Both the position numbers and the translations under genes were made by a program. From Fimbriimonadaceae bacterium (GTDB lineage Bacteria > Armatimonadota > Fimbriimonadia > Fimbriimonadales > Fimbriimonadaceae), in NCBI GenBank assembly GCA_023957775.1, contig JAMLGR010000001.1, positions 248,001 through 312,000 of the forward strand: a stretch of DNA of 64,000 nucleotides, given 5' to 3'. Shown here one piece after another: positions 32,022 to 40,647 of the stretch. Under the pieces are notes generated by a model. It did no database searches, was not told the origin of the DNA, and saw only the letters and a list, made by a program, of their open reading frames with translations. How positions within the stretch are numbered: the stretch's first letter is position 1; each line of letters starts with the position of its first letter.

Positions 32022-32834
32022 ATGACGACGATTTCCGCGGCCCTGTTGGCCCTCACCTTGACGGCGCCCCAGGGCCCAACGGCGAGCAACTACGAAAAGG
32101 CGCTGGTGCTGAAGGAGGTTCGGCGCGTCGGGTTCCTCCCGCCTCAGATCTTGGTCCTTCGGGACAGCGCGTGGTCGGTGCGGCAGGCGAACGACGTCTA
32201 CGACGCCCAGATCGAACGGCTCGACGAGCGCGATGCCGAGCTGGAGACGCTGGTGCAGAGGCTGGCCGCGGGCGCCGCGGTGTCCGACGACCTGCAGGCG
32301 CGGCTGGACGAGGCCACCCGAGCCCGCAAGGACGCCTTCCAGGCGTGGGACCAGCGCGTCACGGCCGCGGTCACCAAGGTCTTGGCCACGTTCAGCGACG
32401 AGCAGAAGTACATGCTGGGCGTTCCCGAACGCACCCGCCAGTCCATCGAGAGCACGTGGCAGCAGGTCCAGTCGGCGACCGGCGACCAGTGGGACCGCCT
32501 CGTGCGCAGCCTCTCCTCGCGGCTGATGCGGGACCAGTACAACCAGCTCCGCCAAGCCAACGGCGGCAGCTCGGACCGAGGCCGCGGCGAAGATCGTCGG
32601 GACCGCAGCCGCGAGTCGCGCGCCATGCGCGACGAGATGGAGCGCCAAGGCCGCGCCTACCTCTCCAACGTGCGCAACGGAAACCCAACCCTGGTCAAGT
32701 CCTTCAAGCAGCTCCTCGCCGAAAGCTACATGCGGGACGGCGAAATAGAAGCGAACCTGAGGGGGCTGATCCGAGCCGTCATCACGGCCCCCGGGGCGCC
32801 GGAGGCCTTGGACGACGCCGTCCGCGCACGGTAG
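32022..32834 (+). CDS. secreted coiled-coil hypothetical protein
   Basis: 270 residues with signal peptide MTTISAALLALTLTAPQG. The rest is helical and charged: SVRQANDVYDAQIERLDERDAELETLVQRLAAGAAVSDDLQARLDEATRARKDAFQAW, which predicts a long coiled coil, then an RGRGEDRRDRSRESRAMRDEMERQ run and a terminal EANLRGLIRAVITAPGAPEALDD. The layout recalls periplasmic Spy/CpxP-like helical proteins, but no LTxxQ motif is present. A very strong AAGGAGGAGAAAC site precedes the ATG. Function unknown. Confidence 0.7.
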   Translation: MTTISAALLALTLTAPQGPTASNYEKALVLKEVRRVGFLPPQILVLRDSAWSVRQANDVYDAQIERLDERDAELETLVQRLAAGAAVSDDLQARLDEATRARKDAFQAWDQRVTAAVTKVLATFSDEQKYMLGVPERTRQSIESTWQQVQSATGDQWDRLVRSLSSRLMRDQYNQLRQANGGSSDRGRGEDRRDRSRESRAMRDEMERQGRAYLSNVRNGNPTLVKSFKQLLAESYMRDGEIEANLRGLIRAVITAPGAPEALDDAVRAR

Positions 32835-32869
32835 CCCAACTGACAGCGCGCCGATGTATGCTCGAACCG

Positions 32870-33922
32870 ATGTTCGGTTCCTCTTCCCTCGGCGCGCTGC
32901 CTATCCTTCGCCCCTATCGCTCGAAGCGCTCCTCGAGCTTCGACCCCAGCGGCAACAACTCCGACTGGTGGACCCTCGAACCCGGGCGACGGCTCACCCT
33001 GCTTGAGACGGCCAAACCCGGCGTCGTACGCCACATCTGGATGACGGTCGGAAACGACGACCTCTTCCCAAGGCGCATGGTGCTGCGCATGTGGTGGGAC
33101 GGCGAGGACTCGCCAAGCGTCGAGGTGCCGTTGGGAGACTTCTTCGGGATCGGCCACGGGATCTTCAAGAACTTCGTCAGCGCGCCCCTTCAGATGAGCC
33201 CCCAAGACGGGCGTGGCATGAACTGCTGGTGGCCCATGCCCTTCTCAAGCGCCCGCATCGAGCTGCACAGCGAGTGCGAGAACGCCGCGAACGTCTACTT
33301 CTACATCGACTACGAGGAGCACGAGGCCCCGCCTCCAGCCGAGGTCGGACGGTTCCACGCCGAGTGGCGCCGGGAAGCCAAGACCGAGGGCTGGCTGACC
33401 GAGCGGCTCGACGGGGAGAACCTGTGGGAGATCTGGAGTCGGAAACCGAACGTCACCGGCGAGGACAACTACGTGATTCTCGAAGCGCGCGGATCGGGCG
33501 TCTACGTGGGCTGTCACCTCGACGTGGACGTGTTCGAGCGCCAGGGCAACGACTGGTACGGAGAGGGAGACGACATGATCTTCATCGATGGGGAATCCTG
33601 GCCCCCTTCGCTCCACGGGACCGGAACCGAGGATTACTTCAACACCGCCTTCTGCCCCCGACAGGAGTACAACGCCCCGTATCACGGACTGACCCTCTAT
33701 TCGGGGAATTCGGAGTGGCCTTGGAGCGGCAAGAACTCGATGTATCGCTATCACATCGAGGATCCCGTCCGCTTCCACGAGAGCATTCGGGTGACCATCG
33801 AGCACGGCCATGCCAACAAGCTGTCCAACGACTACTCCAGCACGGCCTACTGGTACCAGACCGAGCCGCACGCGCCCTTCCCACCCCTTCTGCCCGTGGA
33901 GGCGCGGATGCCGCGTCCCTGA
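32870..33922 (+). CDS. DUF2961 protein, glycoside hydrolase family 172 type
   Basis: 350 residues. RSKRSSSFDPSGNNSDWWTLEPGRRLTLLETAKPGVVRHIWMTV, MRMWWDGEDSPSVEVPLGDFFGIGHG, NCWWPMPFSSARIELHSEC and GTGTEDYFNTAFCP are the diagnostic blocks of DUF2961. That domain was reclassified as GH172, whose characterised members act on difructose anhydride and on D-arabinan. Its substrate in this organism is unknown. There is no signal peptide, so it is probably cytoplasmic. The start is ATG 32870 because TATGCT lies 7 bases before it; ATG 32858 (four codons longer) is possible. Confidence 0.87.
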   Translation: MFGSSSLGALPILRPYRSKRSSSFDPSGNNSDWWTLEPGRRLTLLETAKPGVVRHIWMTVGNDDLFPRRMVLRMWWDGEDSPSVEVPLGDFFGIGHGIFKNFVSAPLQMSPQDGRGMNCWWPMPFSSARIELHSECENAANVYFYIDYEEHEAPPPAEVGRFHAEWRREAKTEGWLTERLDGENLWEIWSRKPNVTGEDNYVILEARGSGVYVGCHLDVDVFERQGNDWYGEGDDMIFIDGESWPPSLHGTGTEDYFNTAFCPRQEYNAPYHGLTLYSGNSEWPWSGKNSMYRYHIEDPVRFHESIRVTIEHGHANKLSNDYSSTAYWYQTEPHAPFPPLLPVEARMPRP

Positions 33923-33950
33923 GCCTGGGGCAAGGCGTCATAATCGGGCC

Positions 33951-35441
33951 ATGTCCACAACCTTGGAGCGGCTGAAGAGCCGCATGTACGACGTCGATGC
34001 GCTCAACTCCGCCATCGGCATGATGGATTGGGACCAGCAGACGTACATGCCCCACGGCGGCGGCGAGGCCCGTTCCGAGCACGTCGGCATCCTGAGCCGC
34101 ATGCGGCACGAGCTTTTCGCGAGCGACCAGACCGGAGCGTTGCTGGAAGGTGCGGCCGGCGAAGTCGATCCTGGCAGCGAGGACGCGGCGATGCTTCGGG
34201 TGGTCAAACGGGACTTCGACCTCAGCACCAAACTGCCGGCCGAGTTTGTCGCCGAGAAGTCACGCCTCTCGTCCCAGGCTCACGAGCTGTGGGTCAAGGC
34301 CAGAAAGGCCAACGACTTCGCGGGATTCGCACCGATTTTGGAGAGGATGTTCGAGATCGCCCGGCGTGAGGCCGAGTACCTGGGCTACACGGATCACATC
34401 TACGACGCGTTGCTCGACCAGTACGAGGAGGGAGCGACGGCAGCCGACGCCCGGCGCATGTTCGAGGCGATCAAGGAGCCGCTTGTGGCCCTGGTGAAGG
34501 AGATCGCCGCCTCGCCGAACCAGCCCGACGACTCCGGGCTCACCGGCGAGTGGTCCACCGAGGGCCAGAAGGCGTTCACCGAGATGCTGGTCAAAGCCAT
34601 CGGCTTCGACATGGAGAGGGGGAGGCAGGACACGGCCGCGCACCCGTTCTGCGGCGGATGGTCCGTCTCGGACGTCCGGCTCACCACTCGATTCCAAAAG
34701 GATCTGCGCTCGGCGATCTTCGGGTCTCTCCACGAGGCCGGTCACGGCATGTACGAGCAGGGCTCGCCCCTCGCCTGGGACAGAACGCCGCTTGCGGGCG
34801 GCGTTTCGCTGGGCCTGCACGAGAGCCAGAGCCGGTTATGGGAGAACATCGTGGGGCGGAGCAGACCGTTTTGGGAGTGCTTCCTGCCGAACCTCCAAGC
34901 CACCTTCCCCAAGATCGCGCAGTACGACGTGGATTCGTTCACGCGAGCGGTGAACAAGGTCAAGCCCAGCCTGATCCGCGTGGAGGCCGACGAAGTCACC
35001 TACAACCTGCACATCCTCGTCCGCTTCGAACTCGAGTGCGACCTGCTGACGGGCTCGCTGGCGGTCAAGGACCTTCCCGACGCGTGGAACGCCAAGTACG
35101 AGGCGTACCTCGGGGTCACCCCTCCAACCGATGCGGACGGCTGCCTGCAGGACGTCCACTGGTCGGGCGCGCTCATCGGGTACTTCCCCACCTACTCGAT
35201 GGGGAACCTGCTCTCCTATCAGATATGGAGAGTCCTTCAGAAGGATCTTGGGGACACCGACGCGCTCATCCGCGAGGGCAAGTTCGCTCCGATTCTCGAG
35301 TGGCTGCAGCAGAAGATCTACCGCCAGGGGAAGCGCTTCCCGCCCAAGGAGCTGGTGCAGCGAGTCACCGGCAAACCGATGGGAGCCGACGATCTGCTCG
35401 AGGGCCTCAACACGAAGTACCGAGGGTTGTACGGCCTGTGA
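33951..35441 (+). CDS. carboxypeptidase M32
   Basis: 496 residues, the standard size. A zinc metallocarboxypeptidase that removes C-terminal residues from peptides. All five family blocks are present: HPFCGG (231-236), DVRLTT (241-246), HEAGH (H261, E262, H265), HESQSRLWEN, IRVEADEVTYNLHI and GCLQDVHW. CATAAT lies 6 bases before the ATG with no Shine-Dalgarno site. The stop overlaps the pyrE GTG (GTGA), so it begins a carboxypeptidase-pyrE-Nif3 operon. Confidence 0.95.
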   Translation: MSTTLERLKSRMYDVDALNSAIGMMDWDQQTYMPHGGGEARSEHVGILSRMRHELFASDQTGALLEGAAGEVDPGSEDAAMLRVVKRDFDLSTKLPAEFVAEKSRLSSQAHELWVKARKANDFAGFAPILERMFEIARREAEYLGYTDHIYDALLDQYEEGATAADARRMFEAIKEPLVALVKEIAASPNQPDDSGLTGEWSTEGQKAFTEMLVKAIGFDMERGRQDTAAHPFCGGWSVSDVRLTTRFQKDLRSAIFGSLHEAGHGMYEQGSPLAWDRTPLAGGVSLGLHESQSRLWENIVGRSRPFWECFLPNLQATFPKIAQYDVDSFTRAVNKVKPSLIRVEADEVTYNLHILVRFELECDLLTGSLAVKDLPDAWNAKYEAYLGVTPPTDADGCLQDVHWSGALIGYFPTYSMGNLLSYQIWRVLQKDLGDTDALIREGKFAPILEWLQQKIYRQGKRFPPKELVQRVTGKPMGADDLLEGLNTKYRGLYGL

Positions 35442-36010
35442 CGGAGCTTGCCACCCTGCTCGAAGAGTCCGGCGCGATCCTGCACGGCCACTTCCTGCTG
35501 ACGAGCGGGAGACACTCGGCCGTCTACTTCGAGAAGTTCAGGGTGTTGGAACAGCCCCGGGTCCTCAGCGCGCTCTGCGCCGAAATCGCGCAACGCTTCG
35601 ACGGCCAGGTCGACGTGGTGATGGGGCCGACCACCGGCGGAATCATCATCGCGTTCGAGGTGGCCCGCCAAATGGGATTGCCCGCTCTGTACGTGGAGAG
35701 CGAGGAGGGCGTGCGCACCCTTCGCCGAGGCGCCGCACTAAGTCCCGGTGCGCGCGTTCTCGTCGTGGACGACGTCCTGACGACAGGACGCTCAGTGCGC
35801 GAGGTGCTCGCGCTTGTCGATGCGGCCGGGGCCGTCCCGAAGGGCGTCGGCGTGCTCATCGACCGCTCGGAGACCGAACCCGATTTCGGCTGTCCCCTGT
35901 TCGCCGCGCACCGCGTAGAGGCGGTGAGCTACCCGGCGGACTCGCTCCCCGATTGGCTCGCCGAGATCCCGGTGACCAAGCCCGGCACGCGCAAGGAGGC
36001 GAAAGCGTAG
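35438..36010 (+). CDS. pyrE: orotate phosphoribosyltransferase
   Basis: 190 residues. It makes orotidine 5'-phosphate from orotate and PRPP in pyrimidine synthesis. Early LLEESGAILHGHFLLTSGRHSAVYFEKFRVLEQP matches the OPRTase substrate loop; RVLVVDDVLTTGRSV is the PRPP-binding motif. GTG start overlapping the carboxypeptidase stop. No other pyr gene is adjacent. Its context with a peptidase and a Nif3-like protein is not informative about regulation. Confidence 0.93.
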   Translation: MTELATLLEESGAILHGHFLLTSGRHSAVYFEKFRVLEQPRVLSALCAEIAQRFDGQVDVVMGPTTGGIIIAFEVARQMGLPALYVESEEGVRTLRRGAALSPGARVLVVDDVLTTGRSVREVLALVDAAGAVPKGVGVLIDRSETEPDFGCPLFAAHRVEAVSYPADSLPDWLAEIPVTKPGTRKEAKA

Positions 36011-36012
36011 CG

Positions 36013-37146
36013 ATGGCGACCGTTGCCGATGCTTTGGAGGCCCTGGAGGTCGTTGCGCCCAAGCGGTATGCGTTCGCTTGGGACCGTATCGGACTTCAGA
36101 CGGGCGACCGGAACGCGGCCCTGACACGCGCGGTCGTCTCCCTCGACAGCAGCCGCGAAGCAGCAGGCTTCGCGGCGGCTTCCGGCGCCGAGCTGCTGCT
36201 GGCCCACCACCCACTCATTTGGGAACCCGTGGAGCGCATCGATCCCGCTTCGCGGCCGGGCGACGCGCTCTCGCTGCTGCTCGCCTCGAACATCGCCTTC
36301 GTGGCCGCCCATACGAACTGGGACGCCGCACCGGGCGGAATCAACGACACGCTGGCTCGGCTGCTCGGCGTCGAAGCGTGTGCGCCGTTCGGCGCCGCCG
36401 GCGAGTCCTCCGAGCTCAAGGTCGTGGTGTTTGTTCCGGCGAGCCACGCCGAGAGCGTGGTCGACGCCCTCGCGGATGCCGGTTGCGGGACGCTGGGGGC
36501 TTACCAGCGGTGCGCGTTCTTCGGCGAGGGCCGCGGAACCTACGAGCCGCAACCCGGCGCCAATCCAATGGTCGGCACGGTCGGCTCGCGCGAGCACGTC
36601 GACGAGCTGCGCGTGGAGATGCGCGTTCCGCGGGAGCGGCTTGCCGCCGCTCGCGCCGCGTTGAAGCGAGCCCATCCGTACGACGAGCCGGCGGCCGACT
36701 GGTTCGTCCTCGAACCGGATCGCGCGATGCCCACCGGCCGCGTGGGGACCCTTCGAGAACCGATGCTGTTCGGCGCGTTCGTCGAGAAGTGCGACGAGCG
36801 GCTGGACACTCGGTCGTTGGCATGGGGCGATCCCGCCCTCCAGGTGCGACGGGTCGCTCTGGTCGGAGGTGCGGCCGATGGAGAGTGGAGGGCCGCCCGA
36901 GAAGCGGGAGCGGACGTGCTGGTGACGGGCGAGGTGCGCCAGCACAACGCGCTCGAGGCGTCGGAGTGTGGATTCTCCCTCATCCAGGCGGGCCACTTCG
37001 CGACGGAGAACCCTGGGTGCGTCGCCCTGAGGGACGCCATGGAGCGGTGCCTCCCCGAAGTCGAGTGGCTTCACTGGGAGCCGTCGCCCGGACAGAGCGG
37101 ACGGCCGCTCGTCGCGACGCAACCTCGCCCATCTCAGGGTGCTTGA
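36013..37146 (+). CDS. Nif3-like dinuclear metal center hexameric protein
   Basis: 377 residues. Two Nif3 domain halves surround an inserted NIF3-YqfO/CutA-like domain. AWDRIGLQTGD (23-33) and LLLAHHPLIWEP supply N-terminal metal histidines, VAAHTNWDAAPGGINDTLA is a classic Nif3 block, and GADVLVTGEVRQHNALEASECGFSLIQAGHFATE supplies the rest. The middle SSELKVVVFVPASHAESVVDALADAGCG through KRAHPYDEPAADWFVL is the YqfO-like insert. The molecular role of the family is not settled. It starts 2 bases after pyrE. Confidence 0.93.
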   Translation: MATVADALEALEVVAPKRYAFAWDRIGLQTGDRNAALTRAVVSLDSSREAAGFAAASGAELLLAHHPLIWEPVERIDPASRPGDALSLLLASNIAFVAAHTNWDAAPGGINDTLARLLGVEACAPFGAAGESSELKVVVFVPASHAESVVDALADAGCGTLGAYQRCAFFGEGRGTYEPQPGANPMVGTVGSREHVDELRVEMRVPRERLAAARAALKRAHPYDEPAADWFVLEPDRAMPTGRVGTLREPMLFGAFVEKCDERLDTRSLAWGDPALQVRRVALVGGAADGEWRAAREAGADVLVTGEVRQHNALEASECGFSLIQAGHFATENPGCVALRDAMERCLPEVEWLHWEPSPGQSGRPLVATQPRPSQGA

Positions 37147-37154
37147 AGGGAATC

Positions 37155-37230
37155 TGGTAGCCCGGACGGGACTCGAACCCGCGACCTCCGCCTTGAAAGG
37201 GCGGCATCCTAACCACTAGACGACCGGGCC
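37155..37230 (-). tRNA. tRNA-Glu (anticodon UUC)
   Basis: A 76-base cloverleaf with encoded CCA. The acceptor GGCCCGG pairs with CCGGGCT (one G-U), the discriminator is A, the anticodon stem-loop is CCGCC-CTTTCAA-GGCGG, and the T arm GCGGG-TTCGAGT-CCCGT. Position and loop give anticodon TTC, hence Glu. It encodes CCA, unlike the CAU tRNA at 7 kb. Confidence 0.97.
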
Positions 37231-37293
37231 CAGCAGAGGCTCTATTCTGGCGCATCGGCCGAGTCGAACTCAAGGAGCCGTCGCCCACAACGC

Positions 37294-37322
37294 AAAAGGT
37301 CCGCCTCCGAGGCGGACCTTTT
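37294..37322. terminator. strong bidirectional intrinsic terminator
   Basis: A perfect 13-bp stem with a 3-base loop: AAAAGGTCCGCCT, CCG, AGGCGGACCTTTT. The A-tract on one side and T-tract on the other allow termination in both directions. It sits 25 bases beyond the NlpC/P60 stop (minus strand) and downstream of the Nif3 operon (plus strand). Confidence 0.9.
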
Positions 37323-37346
37323 GCCAGAGAATCGTGCCGGGCGACT

Positions 37347-38681
37347 CTAGCCTCCGTCCGCCTTGTGCTCCTCGCTCTTCTCGGCGGCTTTCACGGCGGC
37401 CGACTTCGCCGGGGCGGTCTCTTCCTTCTTCGCCGGGGCGGTCTCCTTCTTCGTCTCGGTTGCCGGCTTCGTCACCGCGACTCGGCGGGCGCCCGCATAC
37501 CTTCGCTGGTAGTAGCCCTCGTTGATCGAGTCCACCTTCACCTTTCCGCCGCCGCTGCTCGCGTGCACGAACTTGCCGTCGCCGATGTAGATGCCGACGT
37601 GGTTGATCCGGGTGCCGCGATTGGTTTTGAAGAAGACGAGATCGCCCTTCTTGAGCGACGCCTTGCCCACGGCCTGACCGACCTTGGCCTGCTCCCCGCT
37701 GGTGCGGGGCAAGGCCACGCCGGCCGCCCGGTAGACCTGGCTCGTCAGACCCGAACAGTCTGTGGCCGACCGCGACGCGGCGCCGTAGCTGTACCGGACG
37801 CCCCGGTAGCCGAGCGCCCTCTCGACGATGCCCTTCCCGCTCGTGTTCGCCACGACCAACTTCTTGTTCTTCGCTCCGGCCGTCGCCGAACTCCTGCTCT
37901 TCGTGCTGGTGGTCCGACTGGCCACCTGCGCCGAACTCACGGACTTCAGCAGGTCGCCCCGCACCCATCCCACGGTGCCTTTGGGAAACTTAAGCTTGTA
38001 CCAGGAGCCTTCGCGATCGAGAACGGTGACGCGCGTTCCCCGTCCCACTTGGGTCACCTTGCCGGCGCTGGTCGAGGGGCCTCGGCGGATGATCACGCTC
38101 TCCGCGTTGATGGCCGCATAACGCGAGCGGATCGCGCCGGTGTCCACGGCGTTCTGAATCTTGCCCTTCGGAACGATCAGTTTCGCACCGATTTGGAGCC
38201 GATCCCAGTTCACCTTCGGATTGAGCGCGACCAACTGCTGGCGCGTGATCCCGAGGCGCGAAGCGATCAGCCAGTCGTTCTCGCCCTTCCGCACCACGTA
38301 GGTTCCGGTGGGAGCCGCCGCCGGCTTGGCGGACGCCTGCTTCGGAGCGGCTTGCTTGGGCGGGGCTGCGACCGGGCCCGATCCGTTGGGAATGGTCAGC
38401 TCGTGGCCGATCTGCAGCTTGAGCCAGTCCACACCCGGGTTCGCCAGGTGGATGTCATGGACCGTGACGCCGTACTTCTTCGAAATCGTCCAGTCGCTCT
38501 CACCGTTGCGGACCACGTGCGTGATCGCCTTGGGAGCTTGCTTGGCCTCCACCACCGGCTTTGCCTGAGGCGCCGGCTTCTTGGCCGCAGGCTTCTTCGC
38601 AGGCTGGTTGGCGTCCGCCAAACCCAGCACAAGTCCACCCGATAAAACTACAGCCCCGAGGGCCAATATCCCAATGCGCAA
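37347..38681 (-). CDS. secreted peptidoglycan hydrolase: two LysM, SH3, NlpC/P60
   Basis: 444 residues. A signal peptide (1-25), a Lys/Pro/Ala linker, LysM 1 (about 53-97: THVVRNGESDWTISKKYGVTV), LysM 2 (about 127-171: TYVVRKGENDWLIASRLGIT), a bacterial SH3 domain (about 190-248) and an NlpC/P60 endopeptidase (about 280-400). The latter has C309 in ATDCSGLTSQVYR and H361 in NHVGIYIG, with H373 nearby. It cleaves peptide cross-links or stems in the wall. The low-complexity Lys/Ala/Glu tail (from about 405) is odd. Start TTG 38681 with AAGGAGG 6-7 bases upstream. It lies at the edge of the envelope-assembly block. Confidence 0.93.
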   Translation of the reverse strand: MRIGILALGAVVLSGGLVLGLADANQPAKKPAAKKPAPQAKPVVEAKQAPKAITHVVRNGESDWTISKKYGVTVHDIHLANPGVDWLKLQIGHELTIPNGSGPVAAPPKQAAPKQASAKPAAAPTGTYVVRKGENDWLIASRLGITRQQLVALNPKVNWDRLQIGAKLIVPKGKIQNAVDTGAIRSRYAAINAESVIIRRGPSTSAGKVTQVGRGTRVTVLDREGSWYKLKFPKGTVGWVRGDLLKSVSSAQVASRTTSTKSRSSATAGAKNKKLVVANTSGKGIVERALGYRGVRYSYGAASRSATDCSGLTSQVYRAAGVALPRTSGEQAKVGQAVGKASLKKGDLVFFKTNRGTRINHVGIYIGDGKFVHASSGGGKVKVDSINEGYYQRRYAGARRVAVTKPATETKKETAPAKKEETAPAKSAAVKAAEKSEEHKADGG

Positions 38682-38900
38682 GTCGATCCTCCTTTTTGCC
38701 TGGGCTTTCCCTTACGGAGCGAATCGCAACCCACTCCCCGCCGACAGTCTCCGGGACCATACCATTGTCGGCACGTTCCTGTCAATGACTGTAGTGTCGC
38801 TTACACTATCGCGAAGCCCGTCCCTGCCCTGTTGTCTCTCTGAAACCAGAGACGATCCGAACCCTGTTCTCGATGCGCACGGGGTACGATTGCGCCGCCG

Positions 38901-39770
38901 ATGCTCAGTGTCCTCGTCGTGAATTGGAATACGAAGAGCGTGCTCGGCGAGTGCCTGCAATCCCTGAAAAAATACGGGCCAGGTTCCCCGTTCGAGGTCT
39001 TGGTCCTCGACAACGCCTCCTCGGACGGCAGCGCCGAGATGGTCCGCAGGGACCACCCTTGGGTCCAACTCGTCGAATCGGTGCGCAACGTCGGCTACGC
39101 GGCCGGGAACAACGCCCTCTTCGAGCGGGCGAAAGGCGATCTGTTGCTCACCCTGAACCCCGACACGTCGTTCGAAGACGACACGCTCGATCGAAGCGTC
39201 CACAAGATGGAGGAGCGCCCCGATGTGGCCGTTTTGGCTCCACGCCTCGTCGGGCTCGATGGCAACACCCAGCGCAGCGTCCGCGGCTTCCCCAGCGCCC
39301 TGGGCATCCTCGGCGAGCTGACGGGGCTCGGCAGGGCGTTCCCGAACAGCGTGTTCGGCAGCTACGGGTTGCCGGCCTTCGACTACGAGGCCGCGTCCCC
39401 CGCCCCGCAACCCATGGGCACGTACCTGCTCTTCCGGCGCTCGGCCCTCGAAGCGGTCGGGGACGCCCGGCGACCGTTCGACGAGCGGTTCCCCATCTTC
39501 TTCAACGAAGTCGATCTGCTCAGGCGCCTCGCAGACGAGGGCTTCGCTTGCTGGTACTTTCCCGATCTGCATGTGATCCACCACGGCGGAGAAAGCACGC
39601 GCCAGGTCCGAAAGAGCATGATCTGGGAATCGCACCGGAGCTTGCTGCGTTACCTGTGGAAGCACCACGGGGTCTGGTGGAAGGCTCCGGCCTTCGGCCT
39701 CCTCGGGCTTGTGGTCTGGGGCGCCGCGCTGGTGCGCGCGCGAGGAGTGCATGCCGGATTTCGACCTTAG
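38901..39770 (+). CDS. glycosyltransferase family 2 protein
   Basis: 289 residues. MLSVLVVNWNTKSVLGECLQSL begins the GT-A fold; VLVLDNASSDGS and LLTLNPDTSFE (DxD-like) bind the nucleotide sugar; RRSALEAVGDARRPFDERFPIFFNEVDLLRRLADEGF is the conserved ED/EV region seen in rhamnosyltransferase-type GT2 enzymes. A C-terminal hydrophobic segment (GLLGLVVWGAALVRA) may anchor it. TACGAT is 10 bases before the ATG. Its last 20 bases overlap the next GT2 gene. Confidence 0.9.
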   Translation: MLSVLVVNWNTKSVLGECLQSLKKYGPGSPFEVLVLDNASSDGSAEMVRRDHPWVQLVESVRNVGYAAGNNALFERAKGDLLLTLNPDTSFEDDTLDRSVHKMEERPDVAVLAPRLVGLDGNTQRSVRGFPSALGILGELTGLGRAFPNSVFGSYGLPAFDYEAASPAPQPMGTYLLFRRSALEAVGDARRPFDERFPIFFNEVDLLRRLADEGFACWYFPDLHVIHHGGESTRQVRKSMIWESHRSLLRYLWKHHGVWWKAPAFGLLGLVVWGAALVRARGVHAGFRP

Positions 39771-40647
39771 CGTCACGATATGCAGCTGGAACACCGAGGA
39801 CGACCTTCGCGTGTGCCTCGCCAGCCTTGAGCGCGTGCGCGACGAGGCGGTTTTCGAAGTCCTTGTGGTGGACAACAACTCGGAGGACGGCTCGCCCGAC
39901 ATGGTCGAACGGGAGTTTCCCTGGGTCCGGCTCTTCCGTATGGACCGCAACCTGGGCTTCACCGGCGGCCAGAACCTGGCGATGGCCGAGCGGAAGGGAC
40001 GCCACGCGTTCCTGCTCAACTCCGACGCCGAGGTCCACCCTGGCGCCCTGCGCACGCTGTTGGGCTATTGCGAAGCCCATCCCGAGGCCGGCATTCTCGG
40101 ACCCAAGATCCTGAATCCCGACGGGTCGCTCCAATTGAGCTGTCGCCGCTTCCCCAACCCCGTTGCGGCACTGTTCCGGAACACCCTGATCGGCCGCTGG
40201 TTTCCGAACAACCGCTTCACCCGGGAGTACCTCATGGCCGATTGGGCGCACGAGACGCCGCGCGAGGTGGATTGGGTGTCGGGTGCCGCGCTGTTTGCTT
40301 CGGGGGAACTCATCGACGCCATTGGAACGTTCGATCCGGAGTACTACATGTTCTGCGAAGACGTGGACTGGTGCTTCCGCGCGTGGAAGCACGGCTGGAA
40401 GGTCGTCTACGTGCCCGACGCCGTGGTCACCCACGCGATCGGGCGGAGCACGGACAAGGCGCCCAACCGGATGATCGGTCGGTTCCACCGTTCGATGCTG
40501 CGCTTCTACACGAAGAACATGCTGCCCACGATCGTCCTGCCCCTTCGCCCCTTCGCTTGGCTGGGCGCGGCGATCGCCCTGGCGGCGCGAGCAGGCAGCT
40601 TCATCGTCAAGAACAAAATCGACGAGATTCGGAGGCGCAGAGCTTGA
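39751..40647 (+). CDS. glycosyltransferase family 2 protein
   Basis: 298 residues. DLSVTICSWNTEDDLRVCLASL, EVLVVDNNSEDGS, FLLNSDAEVHPGALRTLL (DxD-like), and FDPEYYMFCEDVDWCFRAWKHGWKVVYVPDAVVTHAIGRST (the ED motif, a typical rhamnosyltransferase-like C-terminal block). ATG 39751 has a GAGGAG site and lies inside the preceding GT2 gene; an upstream in-frame ATG at 39709 is less likely. It probably builds a surface glycan with its neighbours. Its stop overlaps the ligase TTG start. Confidence 0.92.
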   Translation: MPDFDLSVTICSWNTEDDLRVCLASLERVRDEAVFEVLVVDNNSEDGSPDMVEREFPWVRLFRMDRNLGFTGGQNLAMAERKGRHAFLLNSDAEVHPGALRTLLGYCEAHPEAGILGPKILNPDGSLQLSCRRFPNPVAALFRNTLIGRWFPNNRFTREYLMADWAHETPREVDWVSGAALFASGELIDAIGTFDPEYYMFCEDVDWCFRAWKHGWKVVYVPDAVVTHAIGRSTDKAPNRMIGRFHRSMLRFYTKNMLPTIVLPLRPFAWLGAAIALAARAGSFIVKNKIDEIRRRRA

